Shown here: piece after piece, positions 1 through 5,914 of the stretch
Position numbering within the stretch: the first letter of the stretch is position 1
Layout of the letters: each line of letters begins with the position of its first letter
Assembly (NCBI GenBank): GCA_013044415.1
Contig: JABEUO010000254.1
Span: 1 to 7,930 of the forward strand
DNA length: 7,930 bases
DNA from: Acidimicrobiaceae bacterium
Lineage (GTDB): Bacteria > Actinomycetota > Acidimicrobiia > Acidimicrobiales > Acidimicrobiaceae
Direction: 5' to 3'
Notes under the pieces: model-generated
Seen by the model: the letters and a program-made list of their open reading frames with translations, nothing else
What the model was told of the DNA's origin: nothing
Database searches by the model: none
Position numbers and translations under genes: made by a program

Positions 1-305
1 CCTGGGAAGGCGCATTGACGGCGGCTAAAGAGTCTTTTGGGTCGATATCCTCCGTTACCGACGAGCAGATCTTAGATGCATACGCCAAGTTGGCCCGCTA
101 CGAATCGGTTTTTTGTGAGCCAGCCTCTGCGGCTTCGGTAGCGGGACTTTTAGCCACCCCGGTCGAAAAGGGATCGAAGGTCGTCTGTGTGCTTACCGGG
201 CACGGATTGAAGGACCCTGATACGGCGATTACGCAGATCAAAGTGCCCGAAGCCGTAGAGGCTTCTTATCATGCGATCGCAAAAGAGTTGGGTATCGATG
301 CTTGA
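1..305 (+). CDS. thrC: Threonine synthase, C-terminal part (5' end outside window)
   Basis: This is the last ~100 codons of threonine synthase, the PLP-dependent enzyme that converts O-phosphohomoserine to threonine and phosphate in the cytoplasm. The frame is open from base 3 (W-E-G-A-L-T-A-A) to a TGA at 303-305. The segment VTDEQILDAYAKLARYE followed by FCEPASAASVAGLL is the characteristic C-terminal region of bacterial ThrC, where a glutamate-proline-alanine-serine motif closes the PLP domain. The TTG at 15 is only an internal codon; the true start and the PLP lysine lie upstream of the window. In Mycobacterium the order is hom-thrC-thrB-rho, so hom is probably upstream, though it is not visible here. 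No homoserine kinase gene follows. Identification is by recalled family motifs and is confident. Confidence 0.93.
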   Translation, partial: WEGALTAAKESFGSISSVTDEQILDAYAKLARYESVFCEPASAASVAGLLATPVEKGSKVVCVLTGHGLKDPDTAITQIKVPEAVEASYHAIAKELGIDA

Positions 306-628
306 CGAGTTCCATTTGGAAATCAATGGATCCGTCGGTGCAGCCAATTCGCTATTACCGTCTACAATTCATTTTATTGGGAACTGCCCGCCAGCTTCGT
401 TGGAAGTTGCCGGACTGTCTTGAGCAATCCAAAAACCCCTTTGAACCGGTGTAGTTTTGGTGAGTGAACGAGGCGGTTTAAACTCGTCTTCCTAAATACA
501 GATTTTGGTGCTAAATCCAACGTGGCTACTCCTCCTTCGTCGTGGCTTAAAAGTTCTGAATTTTTCAAATCTCGAGGCTGTCCACGTGTGAGCGCTCCAA
601 TGCATAACAACTTTTTTGAGAGGTGTTC
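306..628 (+). other. Gap between thrC and rho: probable rho promoter/leader region, no convincing gene
   Basis: These 323 bases are visibly AT-richer than the flanking genes. Two short overlapping frames exist: ATG 298 to TGA 423 (41 aa, starting inside thrC) and ATG 326 to TAG 454 (42 aa). Neither resembles a known protein, and neither shows the glycine-serine-rich ATP motif of homoserine kinase. From about 426 the spacer holds repeated words: AATCCAA at 426-432 and 514-520, TTTTGGTG at 455-462 and 503-510, and CGTGGCT at 521-527 and 541-547. CCAAAA (429-434) can pair with TTTTGG at 455-460 or at 503-508. A weak promoter-like pair is TTGGTG (457-462) and TAAACT (479-484) with 16-bp spacing; only the -10 is reasonable. 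A pyrimidine-rich tract lies at 526-540. The rho ribosome binding site GAGAGG is at 618-623. Control of rho is an inference. Confidence 0.5.
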
Positions 629-2512
629 ATGAGCACAATTGACCAGACTGATCGATCTCAGCTGGAGAAGAAGGATAAGACCCAGCTCCTTGAGTTGGTC
701 GGCGAGATGAAGTTGAAGGCAACGCAGAGGACAAAAAAGGCCGACCTCGTAGAGTTGATCCTTTCGGCGGCCCCTTCGAGCCAGCGGAGCACGCAAAGCC
801 AGGTCGCTTCGCAAACACAGGGTGTCACGCAACCGCGAGGTACTGCTCAAAGACCCGAGCGCAAGGTTAGAACGCCAGATGCCTCCAGTCCGGCGGTACA
901 GGAGGGACTGCCCTTGGGCGGTAGCCAGGGTGAAGCAGCCTCCGCTTCGCCAAAAGCAGCCAGCCCCCTCCCACGACAGAGCGGTCAGAGGCTAATCACC
1001 TCGACATCTAGCAGGGGAGTTTCAAAGCCGGGAGCCGACGGCGCCAAGGTGGTCGAAGAGGCTAGGTCAAAAGACCCAGAGGCACAAGAGGCCGGAAGGG
1101 GTGGACCCGTCCAATCACACAACGGACACTCCCCCGGATCGTCGACAGCGGGGCTATTCCCGCCGATCACCGTCGTCCCCAAGACCCGCCCAGCATCAGA
1201 TTCCGAGCCCCAGGGGGCACCAGAGCACGCTACAGCTAGACGGAGTGATGGCCCGTCCGAGGCGAATGACGGTCAGTCACGACGGAATAACCGCAGAAGA
1301 CGAGGACGCGAGAGGCCACAGGAGCGCTCCGAGCGTGACGGGTCTGAGACTTTTAGCTCGACCGCTGCCACCTCTGTGGAACTCAGCGACGTAACGGGGA
1401 TCTTGGACCTACGGGACGAAGGGTTCGGATTTATCCGTCTGGGTGGATTTCTCCCTTCGCCTAAGGACGTCTATGTCCCGGTCTCAATGGTTAGGAAGTT
1501 TGGTCTAAGAAAGGGCGACGTTCTCGCCGGTGGTGCGAGACCCGCCAACAATAACGAGAAGTATCCGGCACTCGTGCGGCTGGACCTCGTATCGGGTCAC
1601 GATCCTGAGGCCTCGAGATCACGGGTCAGGTTTGAGGACCTAACACCGCTCTTCCCCGATGAGAAGCTGATCCTGGAGCTGCCGGGCGACCAGGCGAATC
1701 AGACCGGGAGGATCATAGACTTGATCTCTCCGATCGGCAAGGGACAGAGGGGACTGATTGTTTCACCGCCTAAGGCCGGTAAGACGACGATCATGAAGCA
1801 GATCGCCCACTGCATCGAGACGAACAACCCTGGTGTGCACCTAATGGTCCTACTCGTCGATGAGCGCCCCGAGGAAGTCACCGATATCAGGCGATCGGTA
1901 AAGGGGGAAGTAATTGCTTCAACCTTCGACCGACCGGCCGATGAGCATACCGCGGTGAGTGAGTTGGCGATAGAGCGTGCAAAGAGGATGGTAGAAGCGG
2001 GTAGGGACGTCGTGATAATACTCGACGGAATCACCAGGCTCGCAAGGGCCTACAACCTCGCACAGCCGGCTACCGGAAGGATAATGTCCGGGGGTGTTGA
2101 CTCCGGGGCGCTATACCCACCGAAGAAGTTTTTCGGTGCCGCACGTAATGTCGAAGAGGGTGGATCACTAACCATCCTCGCCACCGCCCTCGTGGAGACC
2201 GGATCGAAGATGGACGAGGTCATCTTCGAGGAGTTCAAGGGAACCGGCAACATGGAATTGAGGTTGGATCGCAAGCTCGCCGAGAGGCGACTCTATCCGG
2301 CCATCGACGTGGCGGCCTCTTCGACAAGGCACGAAGAACTGCTCTTTACCAAGAGTCAACTCTCTCAAGTTTGGAAACTTCGCAGGGTGCTAAGTGCACT
2401 AGCCCAAGAGGGCTCTTCTGCACCGGGGCTCGAACTTTTGATCGACAAAATCAGAAATACCCGCTCAAATGAAGAGTTTCTCGCTGATATTGCCAAGTCA
2501 CCGATGATCTAA
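629..2512 (+). CDS. rho: Transcription termination factor Rho
   Basis: Rho is a hexameric RNA-dependent ATPase and helicase that binds C-rich nascent RNA and releases RNA polymerase. The protein is 627 aa, against 419 in E. coli. A Rho N-terminal helical domain (~10-45) is followed by a ~200-residue low-complexity region rich in Ser, Pro, Gln and Arg, ending in an Arg patch (RRNNRRRRGRER, ~218-229). Next come the cold-shock-like RNA-binding domain (~255-325, with GFGF) and the RecA-like ATPase. The ATPase shows Walker A PPKAGKT (K385), the catalytic glutamate in VDERPEE (E412), Walker B VVIILD (D466), the Q-loop MSGGVDSGALYPPKK, and FKGTGNMEL. An extended, Arg-rich N-terminal region is typical of high-GC Gram-positive Rho. 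The residue after the Walker B aspartate is Gly467, where E. coli has Ser266. ATG 629 is chosen over GTG 623 because GAGAGG ends five bases before it. Confidence 0.98.
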   Translation: MSTIDQTDRSQLEKKDKTQLLELVGEMKLKATQRTKKADLVELILSAAPSSQRSTQSQVASQTQGVTQPRGTAQRPERKVRTPDASSPAVQEGLPLGGSQGEAASASPKAASPLPRQSGQRLITSTSSRGVSKPGADGAKVVEEARSKDPEAQEAGRGGPVQSHNGHSPGSSTAGLFPPITVVPKTRPASDSEPQGAPEHATARRSDGPSEANDGQSRRNNRRRRGRERPQERSERDGSETFSSTAATSVELSDVTGILDLRDEGFGFIRLGGFLPSPKDVYVPVSMVRKFGLRKGDVLAGGARPANNNEKYPALVRLDLVSGHDPEASRSRVRFEDLTPLFPDEKLILELPGDQANQTGRIIDLISPIGKGQRGLIVSPPKAGKTTIMKQIAHCIETNNPGVHLMVLLVDERPEEVTDIRRSVKGEVIASTFDRPADEHTAVSELAIERAKRMVEAGRDVVIILDGITRLARAYNLAQPATGRIMSGGVDSGALYPPKKFFGAARNVEEGGSLTILATALVETGSKMDEVIFEEFKGTGNMELRLDRKLAERRLYPAIDVAASSTRHEELLFTKSQLSQVWKLRRVLSALAQEGSSAPGLELLIDKIRNTRSNEEFLADIAKSPMI

Positions 2513-2588
2513 GGTACCGAGCAGAGATGTTCCGGTCGGTAGATCGTCAATTGCGACTAGATTCTTATGGGTTTATTTGGAGGAACCG
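2503..2588 (+). promoter_or_regulatory. Structured spacer between rho and rpmE; candidate L31 leader
   Basis: A stem of nine pairs, one of them G-U, joins GATGATCTA (2503-2511) to TAGATCGTC (2540-2548). It encloses most of the rho stop codon (TAA 2510-2512). Inside, ACCG (2516-2519) can pair with CGGT (2533-2536). The loop sequence GTTCC (2529-2533) is complementary to GGAAC (2582-2586), which overlaps the rpmE ribosome binding site GGAGG (2579-2583). No T-run follows the stem, so it is not a normal intrinsic terminator. Leader RNAs upstream of L31 genes have been proposed in Actinobacteria and other phyla, so an autoregulatory leader is possible. I cannot confirm that this matches the published consensus. 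Pairings were found by eye. Confidence 0.4.
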
Positions 2589-2804
2589 ATGAAGTCAGGT
2601 ATTCACCCCGCGTATGTCGAAGCTAAGGTCACTTGCTCATGTGGCAACACTTTTGTGACCAAGTCGACCAAGTCTGAGATGCACCTAGAACTGTGCAATG
2701 AGTGCCATCCATTTTTCACGGGCAAGCAGAAGCTCGTGGATACCGGAGGCCGTGTAGAGCGCTTCCAGCGCCGTTATGGTGAAAGATCTAAGCGCCAAAA
2801 GTGA
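2589..2804 (+). CDS. rpmE: 50S ribosomal protein L31 (zinc-binding form)
   Basis: This 71-residue protein is bL31 of the large ribosomal subunit, which forms part of the bridge to the small subunit. It begins MKSGIHPAYVEAKVTCSCG, the classic L31 start. It keeps all four zinc ligands: C16 and C18 in CSCG, and C36 and C39 in CNECHPFFTGKQ. It is thus the C+ form, not the zinc-free form made under zinc limitation. The tail VDTGGRVERFQRRYG is also typical. ATG 2589 is preferred over the in-frame TTG 2577 because GGAGG (2579-2583) lies five bases upstream of the ATG and would sit inside the longer frame. The gene follows rho, as in other actinobacteria. Its stop overlaps the start of the next gene (GTGA at 2801-2804), suggesting translational coupling. 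Confidence 0.97.
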   Translation: MKSGIHPAYVEAKVTCSCGNTFVTKSTKSEMHLELCNECHPFFTGKQKLVDTGGRVERFQRRYGERSKRQK

Positions 2805-3877
2805 AGCATCAAGCGGAGGAGGTCGGTGCCGACTCCGCAAACCGCCTTCTAGTCTCCTTTGCCCAAGCCCTCAGGCTTAAGCTACTCGGGTTGGACCAAG
2901 ACGAGAAAGAGGGAGTCGTCGAACTCGCAAGCTCGGCCGTAGCGTTCCCAATGGGGCAAAACGGCGCTGCGGTGGTAGTGGCGACTCTCGAAGCGAATTT
3001 GATCATAGGCTCCCTTATCCGGGCGCATCGAAGTGGACTGCTGCCGTCGATCTTGGTTGTCGCGCCTTTCGAGAGGGACCCACAGGCCGATCGCAACGGC
3101 GACTCCGTCATCGCCGGCTGGTTGGCGGACCTAGAAGCTCCGATCGAGCTGAAGGAACTGCGATCGAATGCTTTACGGGAGATCCCGCCGGTCACTCCGA
3201 CGATAGCTAGCCGGGCTGGTGCACTGCGAAAAGACGCAGTAGCGGTCTTTTACCTCGAAGATATGACCTCGGGGATGGACCTGGAGATCGACTACTTCGA
3301 AGACCGAGTTTCAGCCTTAGTTTGGGGCCTAGAAGTCGCATATGTCCCCCTTGGGGCGACCCTGCCTGAACTAGTTATTGGGGTGAGCGACCCCGATAGG
3401 GAGATGTGGGGCCTCATGACAAGTGCGAGTGATTCTTCGCCCAAGGAGAGCCTGTCTTCGATAGTCTCGCTAGTTCGTCAGAAGCGAAGGGGCGGGGAGC
3501 CCCGACACCTGCTCAATAGGCTAGATCGCTCTAGGTGGCTTAGGGCGTCGGTATCTTCGATGGGAACTATGGGACCCGTAGAATCGATAGAGATAGCTAA
3601 TTTAGTCGAAACGGGCGGTGCTAAGTCGACCGGTGATCGTTGCTATGCCATCTCTGGTTCTTCTCTTCTGGCCTTTGTGGTGGGGATCGATCCTAGGGTG
3701 GTACTCGAGGCTAACTGGATTAAAAGGGGTTTGATCCAGAGCAATGCCCTGGATCCAGTCGGTCCGATTTTGCTGGTGCTCCTGGCCAAGGATCACCATC
3801 GGGTATATCAAGAACTAGCTGACTATTTGAGCATCAATATCGAGGTGCTTCACGTCGAGGCACCCTGGACCGATTAA
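2801..3877 (+). CDS. Unrecognised 358-residue protein inside the rpmE-prfA cluster
   Basis: I do not recognise this family. The protein looks soluble, without a signal peptide or clear membrane span, and alternates short hydrophobic strands with helices. An N-terminal helix region (~12-32) is followed by a module at ~56-120 with strand-like AAVVVAT and SILVVAP, a helix between them, and APIELKEL at its end. A middle part (~145-260) contains ALVWGLEVAYVPLG and a basic segment QKRRGGEPRHLLNRLDRSRW. A second module (~287-353) with SLLAFVVG, GPILLVLLA and SINIEVLHVEA has the same apparent strand-helix-strand-helix-strand order, hinting at an internal duplication. No catalytic motif is evident. 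GTG 2801 overlaps the rpmE stop. No strong binding site precedes it, and no other good in-frame start exists before TTG 2891. Mycobacterium has nothing between rpmE and prfA, so the gene is an insertion into a conserved block. A translation-related role is only suggested by context. Confidence 0.85.
   Translation: MKHQAEEVGADSANRLLVSFAQALRLKLLGLDQDEKEGVVELASSAVAFPMGQNGAAVVVATLEANLIIGSLIRAHRSGLLPSILVVAPFERDPQADRNGDSVIAGWLADLEAPIELKELRSNALREIPPVTPTIASRAGALRKDAVAVFYLEDMTSGMDLEIDYFEDRVSALVWGLEVAYVPLGATLPELVIGVSDPDREMWGLMTSASDSSPKESLSSIVSLVRQKRRGGEPRHLLNRLDRSRWLRASVSSMGTMGPVESIEIANLVETGGAKSTGDRCYAISGSSLLAFVVGIDPRVVLEANWIKRGLIQSNALDPVGPILLVLLAKDHHRVYQELADYLSINIEVLHVEAPWTD
3844..3864 (+). other. Hairpin near the end of the unknown gene, just before prfA
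   Basis: GGTGCTTC (3844-3851) pairs with GAGGCACC (3857-3864), giving eight pairs with one U-G and a five-base loop. It lies within the coding sequence, ending ten bases before the TAA at 3875-3877 and 19 bases before the prfA binding site (GGAGAAG, 3884-3890). No T-run follows directly, so a strong terminator is unlikely. It could slow polymerase or protect an mRNA end, but it may simply be coding sequence that folds by chance. Confidence 0.35.
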
Positions 3878-3892
3878 AGTTTTGGAGAAGTT

Positions 3893-4975
3893 GTGGATCT
3901 AACTGGACTTGGAGCATTTCAGGCAGAGTACGAACAGATCTTAAAGGAGCTATCCGACCCCAAAGTCTTCTCCGATCAGCGCAGGGCGAAGGAGCTGTCG
4001 AGGAGGAGAAAAGAGCTCGAGGCGATCTTGGAGGGCTATTCGAACCTCCAGAGGGCTATTTCTGACCTCGAGACGATCAAAATAATGTATCAAGAGGCGT
4101 CGTCCACCGACCGGGACCTCTTGAAGGCGGATATTACTGAGAGCGAAGAGGCACTCGCAAAGGCCCAAGAGGAGCTCGAGGTACTCCTGCTACCTACCGA
4201 CCCGAATGACGGTAGAAATGTGATCGTAGAGATCCGCGGAGCTGAGGGTGGTGAAGAGGCGAACCTATTCGCCAAGGACCTCTTCGAGATGTACATAAAG
4301 TACGCAGAGAAGGTCGGCTGGAAGGTCGAGGTACTTTCGCTCGACCCGTCGGACATGGGCGGGTACAACGAAGTGACCTTCGTCGTCAAGGCTGAAGACG
4401 CTTGGAGGAAGCTGAAACTCGAAGGGGGACCACATCGAGTCCAGCGGGTTCCCGTAACCGAGGCTAGGGGGAGGATACACACCTCTTCGTCTACGGTCAC
4501 CGTCCTCCCTGAAGCCGATGAGATAGAGGTGGAGATCGATCCTAACGAAATTAGGGTTGACGTCTACCGTTCGACCGGGCCGGGGGGTCAGTCGGTTAAC
4601 ACTACCGACTCTGCGGTTCGAATTACCCACATCCCGAGCGGAATAGTCGTGTCGATGCAGGACGAAAAGAGTCAAATACAGAATCGGGCCAGGGCGATGC
4701 AGGTACTCAGGGCACGGCTCCTCAAGGCCGAACAGGATCGACTCTCTCAAGAGCACTCCGACGCCCGCAGGTCTCAGGTTGGATCCGGTGGCAGGTCCGA
4801 GAAGATTAGGACTTATAACTTCCCCGAGAACCGGGTTACCGACCACCGAATTGGCTTGACCCTCCGTAAGCTCGACCGAGTTTTACAGGGTGACCTGGGA
4901 GAGATTATCGACGCCTTAGTGCTAGCCGAGCGGATGGAACAACTCAACAGCCATGGCCCAGAGGCGAACTCGTAG
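3893..4975 (+). CDS. prfA: Peptide chain release factor 1 (RF1)
   Basis: RF1 recognises UAA and UAG in the ribosomal A site and triggers hydrolysis of peptidyl-tRNA. The 360-residue protein has the family's usual length. It has an N-terminal helical domain (~1-95, with a long charged coiled segment), then the core with GAEGGEEANLFA. The codon-reading tripeptide is P-V-T at 187-189 in VQRVPVTEARGRIHTSSSTV, which identifies RF1 rather than RF2 (S-P-F). The catalytic GGQ lies in GPGGQSVNTTDSAVRITH, with Gln233 as the methylation target of the next gene's product. Translation starts at GTG 3893, with GGAG (3884-3887) five bases upstream. The gene lies 15 bp after the unknown gene and 2 bp before prmC, so it is probably in one operon with both. 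Nothing is missing or truncated. Confidence 0.98.
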   Translation: MDLTGLGAFQAEYEQILKELSDPKVFSDQRRAKELSRRRKELEAILEGYSNLQRAISDLETIKIMYQEASSTDRDLLKADITESEEALAKAQEELEVLLLPTDPNDGRNVIVEIRGAEGGEEANLFAKDLFEMYIKYAEKVGWKVEVLSLDPSDMGGYNEVTFVVKAEDAWRKLKLEGGPHRVQRVPVTEARGRIHTSSSTVTVLPEADEIEVEIDPNEIRVDVYRSTGPGGQSVNTTDSAVRITHIPSGIVVSMQDEKSQIQNRARAMQVLRARLLKAEQDRLSQEHSDARRSQVGSGGRSEKIRTYNFPENRVTDHRIGLTLRKLDRVLQGDLGEIIDALVLAERMEQLNSHGPEANS

Positions 4976-4977
4976 GC

Positions 4978-5853
4978 ATGCCCCGATCAGTCTTAGAACT
5001 GTTCAACGAGATCAAAGCCGAGACTGGCTCATCCCAAACGGCCCGTTGGATCGTCGCAGAGGCGATATCAACGCCGTATTACCAAGCGCTTTTATTGGGT
5101 TTGGAGGTGCAAGACGCCTCGATAGCAAAGGCACAGGGCTTTGTAGAGAGATTGCAACGAGGCGAACCGATACAGTATGTCCTCGGGCGCTGGGGCTTTA
5201 GGGACCTTGAACTGATAGTCGATTCGAGGGCCTTGATACCGAGGCCGGAAACCGAAGTCGTGGTAGAGATGGCGATTCGGAATCTTTCTAGAAAAGCTTT
5301 GGAGCACCCGAGGGTTTTGGAATTAGGTACGGGATCTGGTGCTTGTGCGATAGCGATTGCAACAGAAGTAAAGGGTTCATACGTGCTGGCCACCGATTTA
5401 TCTACCGAGGCCCTCTCTTTGGCAACTACGAACCTTGAGGCGCATAAGGGCCGTATCTCCGGCCAGGTGGAGTTGTTGCTGGCGGACTGGTTTAGTGCGG
5501 TTGACCCGGCCGAACAGGCAATGATTGAAAGAGGTCGTTTCGATCTCATCCTCTCTAACCCACCCTATATAAACCAAGTTGACTACGATCACTTGGATCC
5601 AGTGGTAAGAAATTGGGAGCCGAAGTCCGCCCTACTCTCCGGCAAAGCCGGAACCGAGCAGCTCGAGACGATACTCGAAAAGGCACCTCGCTACCTTAAC
5701 AAGGGCGCTTCGGTCATCTTAGAGATGGACCCGTCGCAGGTGGAAAGGGTCGCCAAGTTTGCCCGATCGGTCGGCTACCAATGCAAAATATTTCGCGATC
5801 TGGCCGAGAGGGAGAGGGGCTTAGTGGCAACTAGGCCAACCATCGAGGAGTGA
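4978..5853 (+). CDS. prmC: Release factor glutamine N5-methyltransferase PrmC (HemK)
   Basis: PrmC transfers a methyl group from S-adenosylmethionine to the side-chain amide of the GGQ glutamine in RF1 and RF2, which raises termination efficiency. The 291-residue protein has an N-terminal helical domain (~1-75) ending in RGEPIQYVLGRWGF. This is followed by the family signature LIPRPETE (~87-93), a SAM-binding loop ELGTGSG (115-121), an acidic ribose-binding residue in LATDLS (~D140), and the glutamine-binding NPPY at 194-197. ATG 4978 lies two bases after the prfA stop. The only nearby purine-rich site (GAGGCG, 4961-4966) is rather distant, so translation is probably coupled to prfA. The prfA-prmC pairing is conserved across many bacteria and supports the assignment. 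Confidence 0.96.
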   Translation: MPRSVLELFNEIKAETGSSQTARWIVAEAISTPYYQALLLGLEVQDASIAKAQGFVERLQRGEPIQYVLGRWGFRDLELIVDSRALIPRPETEVVVEMAIRNLSRKALEHPRVLELGTGSGACAIAIATEVKGSYVLATDLSTEALSLATTNLEAHKGRISGQVELLLADWFSAVDPAEQAMIERGRFDLILSNPPYINQVDYDHLDPVVRNWEPKSALLSGKAGTEQLETILEKAPRYLNKGASVILEMDPSQVERVAKFARSVGYQCKIFRDLAERERGLVATRPTIEE

Positions 5854-5861
5854 AGGGCCCT

Positions 5862-5900
5862 TTTGCCCTACATCTTTGCCCTACATGCTTGCCTTACGTC
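5862..5900 (+). repeat. Three tandem 13-bp repeats between prmC and the ABC operon
   Basis: Three adjoining 13-base units are visible: TTTGCCCTACATC (5862-5874), TTTGCCCTACATG (5875-5887) and CTTGCCTTACGTC (5888-5900). A fourth copy may begin with TTTG at 5901. Units 1 and 2 differ at one position; unit 3 differs more. The array starts 8 bases after the prmC stop and ends 14 bases before the -35-like element of the ABC operon. It could be a cluster of protein binding sites or a product of replication slippage. Confidence 0.8.
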
Positions 5901-5914
5901 TTTGTAGCGCCTAT

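Noticed and set aside
476..483. GTTTAAAC palindrome upstream of rho as an operator
   Set aside because: An 8-bp palindrome is short, occurs by chance in AT-rich spacers and is not repeated elsewhere in the gap.
374..850. 158-codon frame on the minus strand across the rho leader and the start of rho
   Set aside because: It overlaps the well-supported N-terminal domain of Rho, has Leu/Arg-rich shadow composition and resembles no known protein.
1101..1394. 97-codon + strand frame inside the low-complexity part of rho
   Set aside because: It is an alternative frame within the GC-rich, low-complexity rho insert; no binding site or recognisable domain supports it.
2815..2823. GGAGGAGGT as the ribosome binding site for a later start of the unknown gene
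   Set aside because: No in-frame ATG, GTG or TTG lies at a suitable distance (the first is TTG 2891). The string encodes Glu-Glu-Val in the longer frame.
4265..4846. 193-codon frame on the minus strand opposite prfA
   Set aside because: It is antisense to highly conserved RF1 sequence including GGQ, so its openness reflects RF1 codon constraints.
5854..5869. AGGGC-CCTTTT-GCCCT as an intrinsic terminator for prmC
   Set aside because: The stem has only five pairs and the following bases are not T-rich; part of it belongs to the 13-bp repeat array. Rho-dependent ending is equally possible.
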